64,000 nucleotides of DNA, taken from positions 62,001 through 126,000 of the forward strand of contig NZ_WUUL01000002.1 of assembly GCF_009831235.1 (NCBI RefSeq). Reading direction: 5' to 3'. The stretch is from Shimazuella alba (lineage in GTDB: Bacteria > Bacillota > Bacilli > Thermoactinomycetales > Thermoactinomycetaceae). The translations under genes and the position numbers were made by a program. The notes under the pieces were generated by a model, which worked only from the letters and a program-made list of their open reading frames with translations, was not told the DNA's origin and did not search any database. Below, piece after piece: positions 35,307 through 44,880 of this stretch (position 1 is the stretch's first letter; each line of letters starts with the position of its first letter).

Positions 35307-35474
35307 ACATGCTACTGTATTTATAGTTGAAAATCGATCAAATCGAAAATATTCTATTTTAGAAGGTTATTTGTTGTCCTTTTTTAATCAGGGATAGTTA
35401 AAAGCATTCCAAGTAAATATAGCGCGGAGCAACCATTCCAAAGAATAGCTGCTCCGCTGAGGCCAAACCAGATA

Positions 35475-35726
35475 TTAAATCTTGACTTTACAAATCACCT
35501 GAAACGATTTGCAGGGACTTGTCCATTTCCAAGGTTTGTAACCTGGCTTTTCCAGCTTTCTGCCATCATAATTAATGAAAACTTTGAACTGTATAGGGGT
35601 GTCATCTGGAGGTCCACCTATGTTGCAAGCGAACACAGTAAGCTTATGTTTCCCAGCTGATTTCTCGTATTTTGTACCTTCGCCGTGACATTCTGTATAG
35701 CCTGTTTCGATCACGATTGGACTCAC
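35475..35726 (-). CDS. Hypothetical protein (83 aa)
   Basis: The GTG at 35726 follows AGAGGAGTTCTC. The frame stays open to an ATG 17 codons upstream without a ribosome site. The product MSPIVIETGYTECHGEGTKY contains paired cysteines (TECHGEG, FACNIGG, SPCKS, VICKV) and strand-like sequence such as IQFKVFINYDGRKL, perhaps a small beta-sandwich. No secretion signal is evident. No family recognised. Confidence 0.5.
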   Translation of the reverse strand: MSPIVIETGYTECHGEGTKYEKSAGKHKLTVFACNIGGPPDDTPIQFKVFINYDGRKLEKPGYKPWKWTSPCKSFQVICKVKI

Positions 35727-36321
35727 GAGAACTCCTCTAGTTCGGCAACAACATGTACATATATATTGTACACTCAAATACAGATAGTTTGCAAAAAATA
35801 TAAGATTATTTCATTGGAATACCTATTGAGTTTTCATGATGAAACAGCTAGGCCGCACTGCTGGAGGAGAAATTGCTAATACTATTCTGTTGATTGTCTA
35901 GGATGAGGCGGTCGATTCGCATATTCTTATCGAATACATCCATCACTTAGGACAACCAGAGAAGTCAAAGTAACGAAATATCACGGCGAACTTGTTCGTG
36001 AGATAATACATTTTAGTAACTAAGCTAACTCCTCCTATTAGCTATACCTTTTCCCTAAAGGATGCGCAGGAAGTACATACAGTTTTTAACATCATTATTT
36101 TGGAAAAATATTTCTACAAATTCCCTAAGTTAGGTGTTTTTCTTCAGTTTTTCTAAACAAATGAAAGAACCTCGGGTTGGAATTCTTTTCTCGTACATTT
36201 TTCGTAATTCAACCTTCTGCATTCTATACACGACATATAAACTGACTTCTAAAAGGTAAAAGAGCAGCTTCACATGTTGATAAACGAGACTGCTAAATCA
36301 ATCTCCATAACAGAGCAAAAT
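35727..36321. other. Gene-free stretch
   Basis: About 590 bases without an ORF that has both length and a ribosome site. The upstream part probably drives the 83-aa gene on the minus strand. Nothing else recognised. Confidence 0.4.
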
Positions 36322-36927
36322 TTAGAAATGGCATAATGGATGTTTGATCAACTGGATAAGAAAATCAATCCTCGGCATACCATAAACTTCATCGCCTTGT
36401 TCTTGAGCGAGCAAGCTGTCAATAACGAAAAAGTACCATGCGAGCAATTGTTTGGCATCGCCATCCCGAAATTGTTTCATCTCTTGTCCCTTTACAAAAA
36501 TGGGTACCAATTTATCATAGAAATCACTCGTTGAGTACTGCTCTAGAAGTTGTGCAACTATTTCAGGTACAGCTTCTGCTTTTCTTACTTGATGGATAAA
36601 CATAAAGGCATAGCGACTTTCTTCGTCTAACATGCTTTGTGTTAAGGCTTGAATCTGTTCCAAAGGTGTACCAGGTAAAAATGGGACAGCACCTAATTCT
36701 TCGCTCGCACGCTCCAATAACTCTTGGACCAATATCTGAAATAATTCCTCTTTTGACTTGAAATAACGATAGGCCAAACCCACACTGACCCCTGCTTCGG
36801 TTGCAATCAAGCTCATTTTGGTACCTGTCATTCCTTTTTTAGCAAAAACTTTTAGAGCTGCTTGTTTTATCTCTTCTCGTCGTTTATCTTTTATCTCTTC
36901 TAGTGTTTGTTTGTTCTTAGGAGACAA
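36322..36927 (-). CDS. TetR/AcrR-family transcriptional regulator
   Basis: A 201-residue repressor with the N-terminal helix-turn-helix IKQAALKVFAKKGMTGTKMSLIATEAGVSVGLAYRYFKSKEELF (residues about 20-63). TTG start behind GAGGTGTATGGAAA. It starts 19 bases after the hydrolase gene ends, so the two form an operon, and the perfect GAATGAA-TGG-TTCATTC palindrome upstream of that gene (38031-38047) is the likely operator. Confidence 0.9.
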   Translation of the reverse strand: MSPKNKQTLEEIKDKRREEIKQAALKVFAKKGMTGTKMSLIATEAGVSVGLAYRYFKSKEELFQILVQELLERASEELGAVPFLPGTPLEQIQALTQSMLDEESRYAFMFIHQVRKAEAVPEIVAQLLEQYSTSDFYDKLVPIFVKGQEMKQFRDGDAKQLLAWYFFVIDSLLAQEQGDEVYGMPRIDFLIQLIKHPLCHF

Positions 36928-36946
36928 TTTCCATACACCTCTTCAA

Positions 36947-37984
36947 TTATTGTGCTATATCTATATTTCTCTCCTGTTTTACATGGATTAAAACTTTTGT
37001 TAAGAGTTCTTCCAAAAACTGATTTGGTCTTGCAAAACAAGCTAAATGGCCTGCCTGACGAATTAGTACAAACTCTTTATGTGGAGCTTTTATTTTATCA
37101 AAATATGCTTTTGCAGTTGCAGTCGGAGTGACAATATCACTGTCTCCTTGAAAGATAAACAGTGGAACTACTAAAGCATCAATCTCATCCAAACCATCGA
37201 TCATCTCCTGAAATAATTGTTCAGAGGAGTAACTCATTCCTTTAAAATAATCCATGATATCACGGATAGTATGAATGGGGGATGACAACATAGCTGGTAA
37301 AATCAAATCCGTGATCATATTTGGCACATTTTTCACCGTTTTAACCACATGTTGATTGCGCTTATCAAAATCCTTTTGATTCCAATGTTCTGGATTCGGA
37401 CCCATCTTTTTGACTAACTCCAAACCTTTTTTATCCCCTGCTTCTCTAAGGGCGTCCAATACCAAATGGTAACCAACATATTCGGGATCTGGAGAGTTTT
37501 GATCTGTTCCCACATAAGCATGAAACAGATCAGGTCGGCGATGAGCCATGCGGATACCAATCAAACTGCCAACCGAACTACCAACCAAAATCACCTTCTG
37601 TTGTCCCAATTCCGCTCTCACATATTCGACTACTTCTATTCCATCTCCAATGATTCGATCAAAAGTAAGTTTGCCTGTTTCTGTCCCATTGAGGCCAAAT
37701 GTCTTTCCTGCTCCGGGTTGATCCCATTGAACAATCGTAAAATACTTTTCCCAAGAACGTAACAAGGACTGAAAAATGGAATAACTCGATGCTGGACCAC
37801 CGTGTACAAGAAATAAAATGGGATTATTACGATTTTCCCCACGCATAGAAATCCATTGACGAGTTCCGCCAATCTGGATAAATTTATCTTCCCCAATTTC
37901 ATTTGGTGTATCAATTTGCAGCAGTATAGTATTTTTGCGTTGGTCTCTTTTCCGAAAAACGATTGATGATAGTAAGTTACTCAT
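36947..37984 (-). CDS. Alpha/beta hydrolase (proline iminopeptidase-like)
   Basis: A 345-residue hydrolase of the S33 type. Visible: oxyanion segment LFLVHGGPASSY (about residue 60), VQWDQPGAGKTF, the nucleophile elbow LVGSSVGSLIG (about 143), the acid GDSDIVTP (about 288) and the His in RQAGHLACFARP (about 318). The HGGP and DQPGAGK patterns fit aminopeptidase-like members. The DNA just upstream carries the TetR-type operator. Confidence 0.9.
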   Translation of the reverse strand: MSNLLSSIVFRKRDQRKNTILLQIDTPNEIGEDKFIQIGGTRQWISMRGENRNNPILFLVHGGPASSYSIFQSLLRSWEKYFTIVQWDQPGAGKTFGLNGTETGKLTFDRIIGDGIEVVEYVRAELGQQKVILVGSSVGSLIGIRMAHRRPDLFHAYVGTDQNSPDPEYVGYHLVLDALREAGDKKGLELVKKMGPNPEHWNQKDFDKRNQHVVKTVKNVPNMITDLILPAMLSSPIHTIRDIMDYFKGMSYSSEQLFQEMIDGLDEIDALVVPLFIFQGDSDIVTPTATAKAYFDKIKAPHKEFVLIRQAGHLACFARPNQFLEELLTKVLIHVKQERNIDIAQ

Positions 37985-38030
37985 AAGTCATAGTCCCCTT
38001 TTCTAGGTTCAATTTCCCCTGTATCAAAAT

Positions 38031-38047
38031 GAATGAATGGTTCATTC
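38031..38047 (-). promoter_or_regulatory. Operator candidate for the TetR/hydrolase operon
   Basis: GAATGAA-TGG-TTCATTC is a perfect 7-bp inverted repeat 47 bases upstream of the hydrolase start. Its length and symmetry are typical of TetR-family sites. Confidence 0.65.
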
Positions 38048-38298
38048 TTTTGTTTATAGATAAAATAAACCAATTCTCAGAAAGTATCAAGCATTATTTT
38101 TTAAAAAAAAATGTGATCATTTGAACTCACATACTACTAAAGGCATGGTATTCGCCTTAACAAAAATCTCTTAGCAATCCACAATATTTGTAACTATTCA
38201 TGAATAAATTCAAAAATATAAAACCCACTAAATTTAACCAATACATAGTATAATTACTTTTGTTAGTATCCATTCAGATAATCCAACTAGGAAGCATT

Positions 38299-39474
38299 AT
38301 GTCAAACATTACCGTTGTGTACCTAGGTGAGAAACCACCAAGAGGATACGAGAAGTCTATCTACCTGCTTGGTCCAACCCCAAGGAATCCTGAAGTCAAG
38401 TCGTGGCGTCCACAGGCGATCCAACTGCTGGAAGCAGCAGGCTATAATGGGGTCGTCTTCATCCCTGAAGTTCATCCTGACGGAGATGAACACGTGGATT
38501 TCCAGGAGAAGTACGTGGAACTCATTGAGTGGCAGGAGCGCTGCCTCAACCTTGCTGATGTAATCATCGCTTGGGTTCCACGCAACATGGAAACCATGCC
38601 CGGTCTGACGACCAATGAAGAATGGGGTAAGTGGAAAGACAGTGGTAAGATCGTATTCGGAGCACCGGAAGATGCGTATTCCACTCGTTACCTCAAACAT
38701 TATGCAAAGAAGCTGAATGTACCTGAAGCAACCACTCTGGAACAGACGGTTGCAAACGCGCTCGAGTTGTTGGGAGAAGGTGCATGGCGAACCGATGGAG
38801 AAAGAGAAATCCCTCTGTTCGTATGGCGCACTGACCGTTTCCAAGAGTGGTATCAGGCACAGCGTGATGCGGGTAACGTACTGGAGCATGCACGAGTTGT
38901 CTGGACTTTCCGTGTCGGCAAGGATCGTCGATTGGTGTTCTTCTGGGCCTTGCACGCAGAGGTCTATATTACTGCCGAAGGCCGTTCCAAGACCAATGAA
39001 GTAGTATTGTCTCGTCCAGACATCGCCACCATTGTCCTGTATCAGCGTGCCGAACGACTCAATGACAGTCGAGTAGTACTCATTCGAGAGTTCCGTACTC
39101 CTGTCTCCAATCCTTCTGGATACGTTTGGGAAGTTCCAGGTGGTTCCAGCTTCAAACCTGTCCCCAATCCTCGTGTGCTCGCTTCAGAAGAGTGCCAGGA
39201 GGAAACAGGTCTGAAACTCCCAGCTGATCGATTCGTGATGTACGGTTCTCGACAGCTTGTCGCAACGATGTCAGCCCACCGAGCTCACCTCTTCGCCGCC
39301 GAACTAAACGAAGAGGAGATGGAGATTCTGCGCCAGAAGCAGGGAATTCCACAAGGTGTCCTAGAGGACACCGAGAGGACATACGTAGAAATACCAACCC
39401 TGCGTGAAATTCGGGAGCAGGAACTTGTAGACTGGCCTACGCTTGGCATGATCCTTCATGTCCTAGTGGAGTAG
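38299..39474 (+). CDS. Nucleoside deoxyribosyltransferase-like domain fused to a Nudix domain
   Basis: The ATG at 38299 follows TAGGAAGCATT; 391 residues. The N-terminal ~150 residues (KSIYLLGPTPRNPEVKSWRPQ, then FQEKYVELIEWQERCLNLAD and VPRNMETMPGLTTNEEWGKW) look like the nucleoside 2-deoxyribosyltransferase-like family, with a Glu in TNEEWG at the catalytic place. The C-terminal part from about 230 is Nudix-like: WEVPGGSSFKPVPNPRVLAS then EECQEETGL, a Nudix box in which the usual Arg before Glu is replaced by Glu. GC-rich, alone, with its own terminator. Likely acts on modified nucleotides; substrate unknown. Confidence 0.75.
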   Translation: MSNITVVYLGEKPPRGYEKSIYLLGPTPRNPEVKSWRPQAIQLLEAAGYNGVVFIPEVHPDGDEHVDFQEKYVELIEWQERCLNLADVIIAWVPRNMETMPGLTTNEEWGKWKDSGKIVFGAPEDAYSTRYLKHYAKKLNVPEATTLEQTVANALELLGEGAWRTDGEREIPLFVWRTDRFQEWYQAQRDAGNVLEHARVVWTFRVGKDRRLVFFWALHAEVYITAEGRSKTNEVVLSRPDIATIVLYQRAERLNDSRVVLIREFRTPVSNPSGYVWEVPGGSSFKPVPNPRVLASEECQEETGLKLPADRFVMYGSRQLVATMSAHRAHLFAAELNEEEMEILRQKQGIPQGVLEDTERTYVEIPTLREIREQELVDWPTLGMILHVLVE

Positions 39475-39555
39475 ATCTTGCTAATTACTTCACTTCTGTA
39501 TAGAGTGAAGTAGCTTTGGTATCTATACAGAAACATTATTGTCACTAGAGCAACT

Positions 39556-39592
39556 GACCCCGGCTGAAAATTAGTCGGGGCCATCACTTTTC
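39556..39592 (+). terminator. Terminator of the deoxyribosyltransferase-Nudix gene
   Basis: GACCCCGGCTG pairs with TAGTCGGGGCC (39556-39582), followed shortly by TTTT. A second hairpin, CTTCACT-TCTGTATAG-AGTGAAG, lies before it at about 39487-39509. Confidence 0.75.
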
Positions 39593-39933
39593 TTAATCGC
39601 TGCAAGTCAAAAAGCCAACTGAGGAGATAGCTTTTAAGTTTTCTGTATAAAAAATGCACCTTGCACAAAGCATGAAATCGTTATTTTTCAGAAAAAACTA
39701 TTGGTAGGTAAAATATGAAGCAAAAGAAAAAATCATTTTTATTATTTTGATTGCGACAAAATTCGTTGACATTATACATGTAAGATCAAAATAAACAGAT
39801 GACTTGACCTCAAAATAAATTATCCTTATCATAACTTGGCAGATGAGACTAAAAAATCATTACCAAAAACTATATTTATAAGAAGAAGACTAGAGAAAAC
39901 TAATTTTCAGAAGGAAAAAGAACGGATTTAACA
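39593..39933. other. AT-rich spacer
   Basis: No gene or repeat recognised in about 340 bases; it should hold the promoter of the SRPBCC-type pseudogene. Confidence 0.4.
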
Positions 39934-40314
39934 GTGTCTCAAGACTTTCATTTTAAAAACCCAATTGAGAAGGTTTGGCATGGATTAACAGATGCAGATA
40001 CGCTTGCCAAATGGGTAATGCCTAATGATATGAAACCAGTCGTCGGACATAAATTTCAGTTTCGTAACGAACAATGGAACTTAATTATTGATTCCGAAGT
40101 TCTTGAAGTAGACGAGCTTTATAAATTATCTTACACTTGGGCTGGCCACGGCATAAACACTATCATTACATGGACATTAAAGCACGAGGATGGAACTTAC
40201 CTACTTACATTTGGAACAAACCGGATTCGAGAAAGAGAATCAAGCTTTCCATGGTGCCAAACAAGGTTGGGTGAAGATGACTGGAGAACTTGAAAAAGTG
40301 TTGATAGAACTCTA
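39934..40314 (+). pseudogene. SRPBCC/AHSA1-family protein with frameshift
   Basis: FHFKNPIEKVWHGLTDADTLAKWVMPNDMKPVVGHKFQF is the start of an AHSA1-type ligand-binding fold. The frame ends early at 40293, but from about 40207 the next frame reads HLEQTGFEKENQAFHGAKQGW then VKMTGELEKVLIEL, the proper C-terminus. One indel near 40207 thus breaks a gene of about 127 codons. Start is a GTG. AHSA1 genes often pair with ArsR regulators; here an HxlR remnant follows. Confidence 0.7.
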
Positions 40315-40346
40315 ATACAAACATTTAAAAACGACTGTTCGTATCA

Positions 40347-40385
40347 GAGAGCATTACTGTAAACAAAAGTAATGCTCTTTTTTTA
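40347..40385 (+). terminator. Terminator after the SRPBCC-type pseudogene
   Basis: GAGCATTACT (40349-40358) pairs with AGTAATGCTC (40368-40377), followed by a run of seven T. Confidence 0.9.
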
Positions 40386-40424
40386 TTTCCGGAAAAGAAG
40401 AAAAAATAGATTAACACGACGCTC

Positions 40425-40671
40425 CAGGGGTAGAACGGCTGTCCAGTAGAATTGACTCTGCACATAATAGGCGGAAAGTGGAAAGACCTTATCCATATCT
40501 TATCAGAGAAGTCTGTCCGGTTTAATGAACTCAGAAGACTAATACCAGGTATTACACAGAAAATGCTAACTTTGCAAGAGAATTAGGAACAGATGGAATT
40601 AGAAAGAGAGAAGCAGAACAAACCATGCCAATAAAAGTGCAATATTCACTAACGGATCAAGAAAAAAATTA
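40425..40671 (+). pseudogene. HxlR-family regulator remnant
   Basis: [20 protein letters not shown] followed by [19 protein letters not shown] is the HxlR DNA-binding core. After LQEN a stop and frame changes follow, and the wing VQYSLTDQE appears only in pieces. No start codon or ribosome site remains. Confidence 0.7.
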
Positions 40672-41328
40672 ACCCCCATTTATCCTAGCAATGAGGGTTC
40701 GAAGCAATGAATATAGGAATACTCTTGAATCTGAAAAATGAGACACTGCTTGGTGTGACAAGAAAACCGTCTTCTTCTCCTGCCTGTTTCTCTCTTCTTT
40801 ACTATCAAAAAAAGCAGGGCAAATAGATTTGTGAGTTATCCAAGAACTAGAATTGTTATATAAATAATCGTTATGCGTTCGGCCATCGTTGAAAATTATA
40901 TCATTCTGTTTTCTCTTGGTGTTCACTTCTCATCTAAATAAAAACCATGCAAATATCCCTCATTGACGTATAAAATAACTTATTCATCTAATATAGTTCA
41001 AACAGCACCTTTTATTCTGAAGTGCTCTCTAATGGATGTCATAGGACACTTATGACCATTCAAGAGAGGGAAAAAGCCCAAGGCCAGGTGAGCGACAGTC
41101 GGAGTTAAGATCCTAACCTCATCTTTTTAATATCCCCATAAGCTCAATACGTTTTTTGCACATGGTAAAAACATCTTAACAAAAGCATATTTGAAAATAA
41201 CAAAATTACCTTTTATTTAATTACTCACTATTCTTTAAAACAAATAAAACCCCTTGATAGACGTTTCTACCGTCTATCAAGAGGAGCTATCATTCAAACA
41301 ATAAAAATCTCCGTTGGGGCATTTTCAC
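40672..41328. other. Gene-free stretch
   Basis: About 650 bases. A minus-strand ORF at 40669-40926 lacks a ribosome site and coding character. A hairpin CTTGATAGACG-TTTCTAC-CGTCTATCAAG at about 41253-41282 lies beyond the CotF-like genes and could end their transcription on the minus strand. Confidence 0.5.
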
Positions 41329-41637
41329 TTATTGCATGATGTTTGTTGCTGTTTCTAAATTTCTCATGTCAATCTTTATTTGTTGCTGAAAATCTTTAGC
41401 ATTATAAAGTCCTTTAGACTCCATGTATTCAAAAACTTTAGCATGCATTTCGATCGCATCATCTAGTTGTCTTCTTAGTACATCTCTTAATTCTTGATTC
41501 GCTGTTTCAGAGATGGCTACTGCATAATTTCTAATTCCGACTTTGCAATCATTTAGGAATCCAGTAGCAATGATGCCATCGTTCATCATTCCTGAATTAG
41601 TCACCATATCTGACATGTTCTCCAACATCCCCATCAT
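41329..41637 (-). CDS. CotF-like spore coat protein (C-terminal-domain type)
   Basis: A 102-residue helical protein: GFLNDCKVGIRNYAVAISETANQELRDVLRRQLDDAIEMHAKVFEYM with KGLYNAKDF at the end. This is the CotF ferritin-like pattern found in spore coat proteins of Bacillales. Start behind AGGAGGTGTTCA. The ATG overlaps the stop of the next small gene upstream, which carries the N-terminal half of the same fold, so the two may be a split CotF working together. Confidence 0.75.
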   Translation of the reverse strand: MMGMLENMSDMVTNSGMMNDGIIATGFLNDCKVGIRNYAVAISETANQELRDVLRRQLDDAIEMHAKVFEYMESKGLYNAKDFQQQIKIDMRNLETATNIMQ

Positions 41638-41834
41638 TGAACACCTCCTGGATTCACTAAAAAACGCTTAAGTTCATCAATATGTTTACTAGATCGTTCT
41701 AGATCCTCGGTAATTAAACGACGTAAACTCTCATCGTCGACAATGCCTTGTGTCATTCGATTTTTTGCAGTACACAAAGTTTTAAATGTTAAAACTTCAT
41801 GTAACTCTATTGCTTCGTGCATTCCTAGATCCAT
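41634..41834 (-). CDS. CotF-like small protein (N-terminal-domain type)
   Basis: From the ATG at 41834 (AGAGGTGCTAAC upstream) the protein has 66 residues: MDLGMHEAIELHEVLTFKTL followed by SLRRLITEDLERSSKHIDEL. It aligns by eye with the first half of the full-length CotF-like protein at 41938-42414. The stop overlaps the ATG of the 102-residue gene, so they are translationally coupled. Confidence 0.65.
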   Translation of the reverse strand: MDLGMHEAIELHEVLTFKTLCTAKNRMTQGIVDDESLRRLITEDLERSSKHIDELKRFLVNPGGVQ

Positions 41835-41937
41835 GTTAGCACCTCTTTTAAATTTTCTACTGTTTACGTTACCCAACTATTTTGTTTATATGCATTGCTT
41901 AAAAATGATGTCATTTAACAAACAATCAATACAAAAT

Positions 41938-42414
41938 CTAGTAGGACAATTCTAAAGCTTTTTTGGCATTCCTGACATCACCCTGTAGTAGCTTCGTTAA
42001 ATCATAAGAAGGATAGTATCCCCGGTGATACATATATTGGAATACTTTATAGTGCAAGCGAATGTAACGATTTAGTTGTGTTGTGAGCACTTCTCTTAGT
42101 TTATAGGTGGCAGTTTCTGTTATCGCAATGGCATAATTACGAACTGCTGTTTTTGTAAGTCCTAATAAATTACCAGCAAAAAAAGGCGTTTCATCCATAT
42201 GATGATCAGAAACGTGAGGTGCTTCTGGATAAAACCGTAACAACTCCCATAAATTCTTTTCTATTTTTCCAATCGAATAATGATACAGCCCTTTCAGCTC
42301 TTCATCAGCGACATCTTTTACTGATTTTTTCAACTGAACTAACACATTGGATTGGAAAGCCACTAACTCATGTAGTTCCATTGTTTCATGCCAAGCTAAA
42401 TGATTTGCTTGCAT
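41938..42414 (-). CDS. CotF-like spore coat protein (full length)
   Basis: A 158-residue protein with both helical halves: MELHELVAFQSNVLVQLKKS and KGLYHYSIGKIEKNLWELLRF, then GLTKTAVRNYAIAITETATYKLREVLTTQLNRYIRLHYKVFQYMYHRGYYPSYDL. Tyrosine-rich end, as is common in coat proteins. Start behind AGGAGGGGATCAGAA. Expected in the outer layers of the spore; it shows that the organism sporulates. Confidence 0.8.
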   Translation of the reverse strand: MQANHLAWHETMELHELVAFQSNVLVQLKKSVKDVADEELKGLYHYSIGKIEKNLWELLRFYPEAPHVSDHHMDETPFFAGNLLGLTKTAVRNYAIAITETATYKLREVLTTQLNRYIRLHYKVFQYMYHRGYYPSYDLTKLLQGDVRNAKKALELSY

Positions 42415-42541
42415 TTCTGATCCCCTCCTAAGTCATTTACGTAACATAATATGTAAATTTCTAAAGAAGGGCTTCAATATTTCTGCCTAATTTCCAAGGA
42501 TGGAACCATACATGTATAACAATAGTACTTAAAAATCATTA

Positions 42542-43969
42542 TCAATTCATGTTGACTGGTTGCTCATCTTGATGCTCAAATGTATGGAATAATGGTTTTG
42601 TTTCTTCAAAAAATCGGTCTTGATGTTCAGAAGCAACAGATCCAAGTTGAATTCCAGTTGCCTTTGCAAGGAAAGGATCGATGGTACATAGATCTGATTT
42701 TGTGATATCTGTTAAGGAAGTCTTTCCAAGAGATACAGCTACTTGCTCCATTTCCAATACACAAGCATTCAGATAGCGAACAAGATTTATGACTGCTTGG
42801 TCAATATCCAACTGATCCGTCATTTTTGCTGAATAAATTACCAAGCTAGTCGGAGGCTCGAAAGGCATGGATTTCACCATTTGTTCGCTTACAAGTGCCA
42901 TAATAGCAGCAGTACCGATATAAACACCATCTGCACCAAGTGCGATAGCCTTTAGCATTTGTCCAGGTGTAACTAATCCTCCTGTTGCAAGCAGATTGAT
43001 ATCGCGAATAACGCCTTTTCTGGCAAAAAATTCAGTTGCCCTTGATATTGCATATAGAGTAGGAAGTCCTACATCATCTTGTAAAGTAGGGGAGCCGCCA
43101 TGGGTTCCTCCTTCTGCACCATCAATGGTGACAAAATCCACTTCACTTTCTACTGCTATTTGCAATTCTTTTTCTAGATGATGAGTTGCAGCTATTTTTA
43201 ATCCAATCGGTACACCAGTCTCATCACGAAGCTCTCTCACCAAATTTATAAAATCATCCTTGGTATTTACTCCTGGTAACCTAGAATGAATAAGGGCATC
43301 TTCGCCTTTTTTTAGTTGAAAAACTTCTCGAAAGTCTTCTCCAATGTTTTTACTTGTTGTCCTCTGATAAGTGGAACCTTGTGCACCTTGTCCTAGTTGA
43401 ATCTCTATCGCATCTAGTTGTTTGTATTTGTCAGGTGTATTCATCCAACCCCCTCGGTTATATTGACCGATTAATAATTGTGCTGCATCTCTTTCTTCCT
43501 TCATTAGTCCTGCTTCGCCAGTATTGGTGGCTGTTCCAACGGCAGATGCTGCTTTTGCTAAGGCTATTTTTGTGCTTTTACTTAAGGCTCCACCAAAAGA
43601 CATCGCCGCAATCATGATTGGTATAGTAATAGTCATTGGTTTTTTTGCTCGGTGTCCAATCGTTATAGAAGTACGAATTCCAACGTTTTCTTGTGTAGGA
43701 AAACGGAAAAGATGGACAGGATTAAATAAAATCTTCTCCCATGGAGATAAGTGAATGGGGCTTCCAAGGGGGCGGGAAACCGGTGATCCTTGGTTAGCTC
43801 TCATGGCTATCTCTAGTAGATTTGTCAAACCTACCTTGTTGGTGGCTGGAATCATTTCTACTAGATTTTCTGTATACTGATCTCTTATTGCTCTTGTAAT
43901 CGCTTTATCAACCGTTGTATTGATTGCTGAACGGATCATATTTTCAATGAATTTCAGCACGTTTTGCAC
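42542..43969 (-). CDS. FMN-binding glutamate synthase-family protein (YerD-like)
   Basis: A 475-residue protein resembling the FMN/alpha-beta barrel domain of glutamate synthase without the amidotransferase part. Seen: MTITIPIMIAAMSFGGALSK, TNTGEAGLMKEERDA, QLGQGAQGS, FVTIDGAEGGTHGGSPTLQD and LLATGGLVTPGQMLKAIALGADGVYIGTAAI, the FMN-phosphate site. The Fe-S cysteines of true GltB were not seen, so glutamate synthesis is uncertain. GTG start. It lies between a small helical gene and CotF-like genes, hinting at a role in sporulation. Confidence 0.85.
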   Translation of the reverse strand: MQNVLKFIENMIRSAINTTVDKAITRAIRDQYTENLVEMIPATNKVGLTNLLEIAMRANQGSPVSRPLGSPIHLSPWEKILFNPVHLFRFPTQENVGIRTSITIGHRAKKPMTITIPIMIAAMSFGGALSKSTKIALAKAASAVGTATNTGEAGLMKEERDAAQLLIGQYNRGGWMNTPDKYKQLDAIEIQLGQGAQGSTYQRTTSKNIGEDFREVFQLKKGEDALIHSRLPGVNTKDDFINLVRELRDETGVPIGLKIAATHHLEKELQIAVESEVDFVTIDGAEGGTHGGSPTLQDDVGLPTLYAISRATEFFARKGVIRDINLLATGGLVTPGQMLKAIALGADGVYIGTAAIMALVSEQMVKSMPFEPPTSLVIYSAKMTDQLDIDQAVINLVRYLNACVLEMEQVAVSLGKTSLTDITKSDLCTIDPFLAKATGIQLGSVASEHQDRFFEETKPLFHTFEHQDEQPVNMN

Positions 43970-44237
43970 TCTCCCCTATCTCACCACGATCGATTGCATT
44001 TTTTATTCCTTCGATCTTTTCAGCCATTGCTAAACACATCTGCTTCATCGTACCAAGTTGCCTAGCGGCATTCTGTTCTTCCACTGCAATATCCATAATC
44101 TCTCGATGATCGAAACTGGTAAGCTTGTTATAATGTTCCCTTTCTATGGTAGAAAGGGTTCCAGCCATGGTTTCTATTCGGTTTATTTCCGAATGAAGAT
44201 AAGAAAGGGTATGTTTCAAATCTTGATAGTTATCCAA
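43944..44237 (-). CDS. Small helical protein (97 aa) upstream of the glutamate synthase-like gene
   Basis: TTG start behind AAAGGTGGGTTTTAA. The product, MDNYQDLKHTLSYLHSEINR and onwards, is nearly all helix with charged heptad-like spacing (AARQLGTMKQMCLAMAEKIEGIKNAI), perhaps a coiled coil. It overlaps the next gene by 26 bases, so they are one operon. No family recognised; a coat-associated role is a guess from its neighbours. Confidence 0.65.
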   Translation of the reverse strand: MDNYQDLKHTLSYLHSEINRIETMAGTLSTIEREHYNKLTSFDHREIMDIAVEEQNAARQLGTMKQMCLAMAEKIEGIKNAIDRGEIGESAKRAEIH

Positions 44238-44880
44238 TTAAAACCCACCTTTTTTTGTTTACTATTCCTAAATGGATAACGATTATGCATAAATCCTTTT
44301 CTGTGACTGTGATTACTTGATAAAAAACGAAAGTATACTGCTAAGTACTAGGATTTGATTTTTTTACCTCCTATCTCCCCATCGTGAAATTCCTAGTTTA
44401 CCATTTTACTGTTTCGATTACCGATGGTAGGGTTGATTGAGGTTAGGGAATTCATGCATTATCTCTTAAATGTTGATTTTGTTTTAAGCTATAATAACTA
44501 TTTTTGTATACCATTTTTCCATTGCTGGTAATAACATAATTAATTCACTTGAGAAGCAAAAGCATTACTCAAAAAAGTTACAAAAGACTTTTAATGAATC
44601 TGGTATTACTCCATTCAAATTTAGAGTCCTTGAATTATGTAAAGCTGAATAGTTAAAAGAAAAGGAAAAACGGTGGATTGCTAATATGCTCTCGGAATCG
44701 TTTTCAAATGTTTCGATGATCCTTCTTCCTATTCCAATTAGTCTTACCAAGACAATAACAATTCGATGATTTTCCAATGCTGTTCTGTTACCTCATGTCT
44801 GCTCATGCACCATGTCTTTGAGCGAAGAAGCCGCAAACCTTGTAATATTCTTAGGTTAACATTCACGTGACCTGACCTTC
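44238..44880. other. Spacer with weak coding debris
   Basis: About 640 bases. At 44540-44760 a plus-strand piece reads HYSKKLQKTFNESGITPFKF and then FRVLELCKAE before a stop, with no start or ribosome site. It looks like an eroded gene of unknown family. The part next to 44237 should hold the promoter of the minus-strand operon. Confidence 0.35.

Noticed and set aside
38323-38955. Long minus-strand ORF inside the deoxyribosyltransferase-Nudix gene
   Set aside because: Shadow of a GC-rich gene; the plus-strand protein has recognisable domains and a ribosome site.
40669-40926. ORF of 85 codons (minus strand)
   Set aside because: No ribosome site, poor codon pattern, and it overlaps the end of an HxlR remnant.
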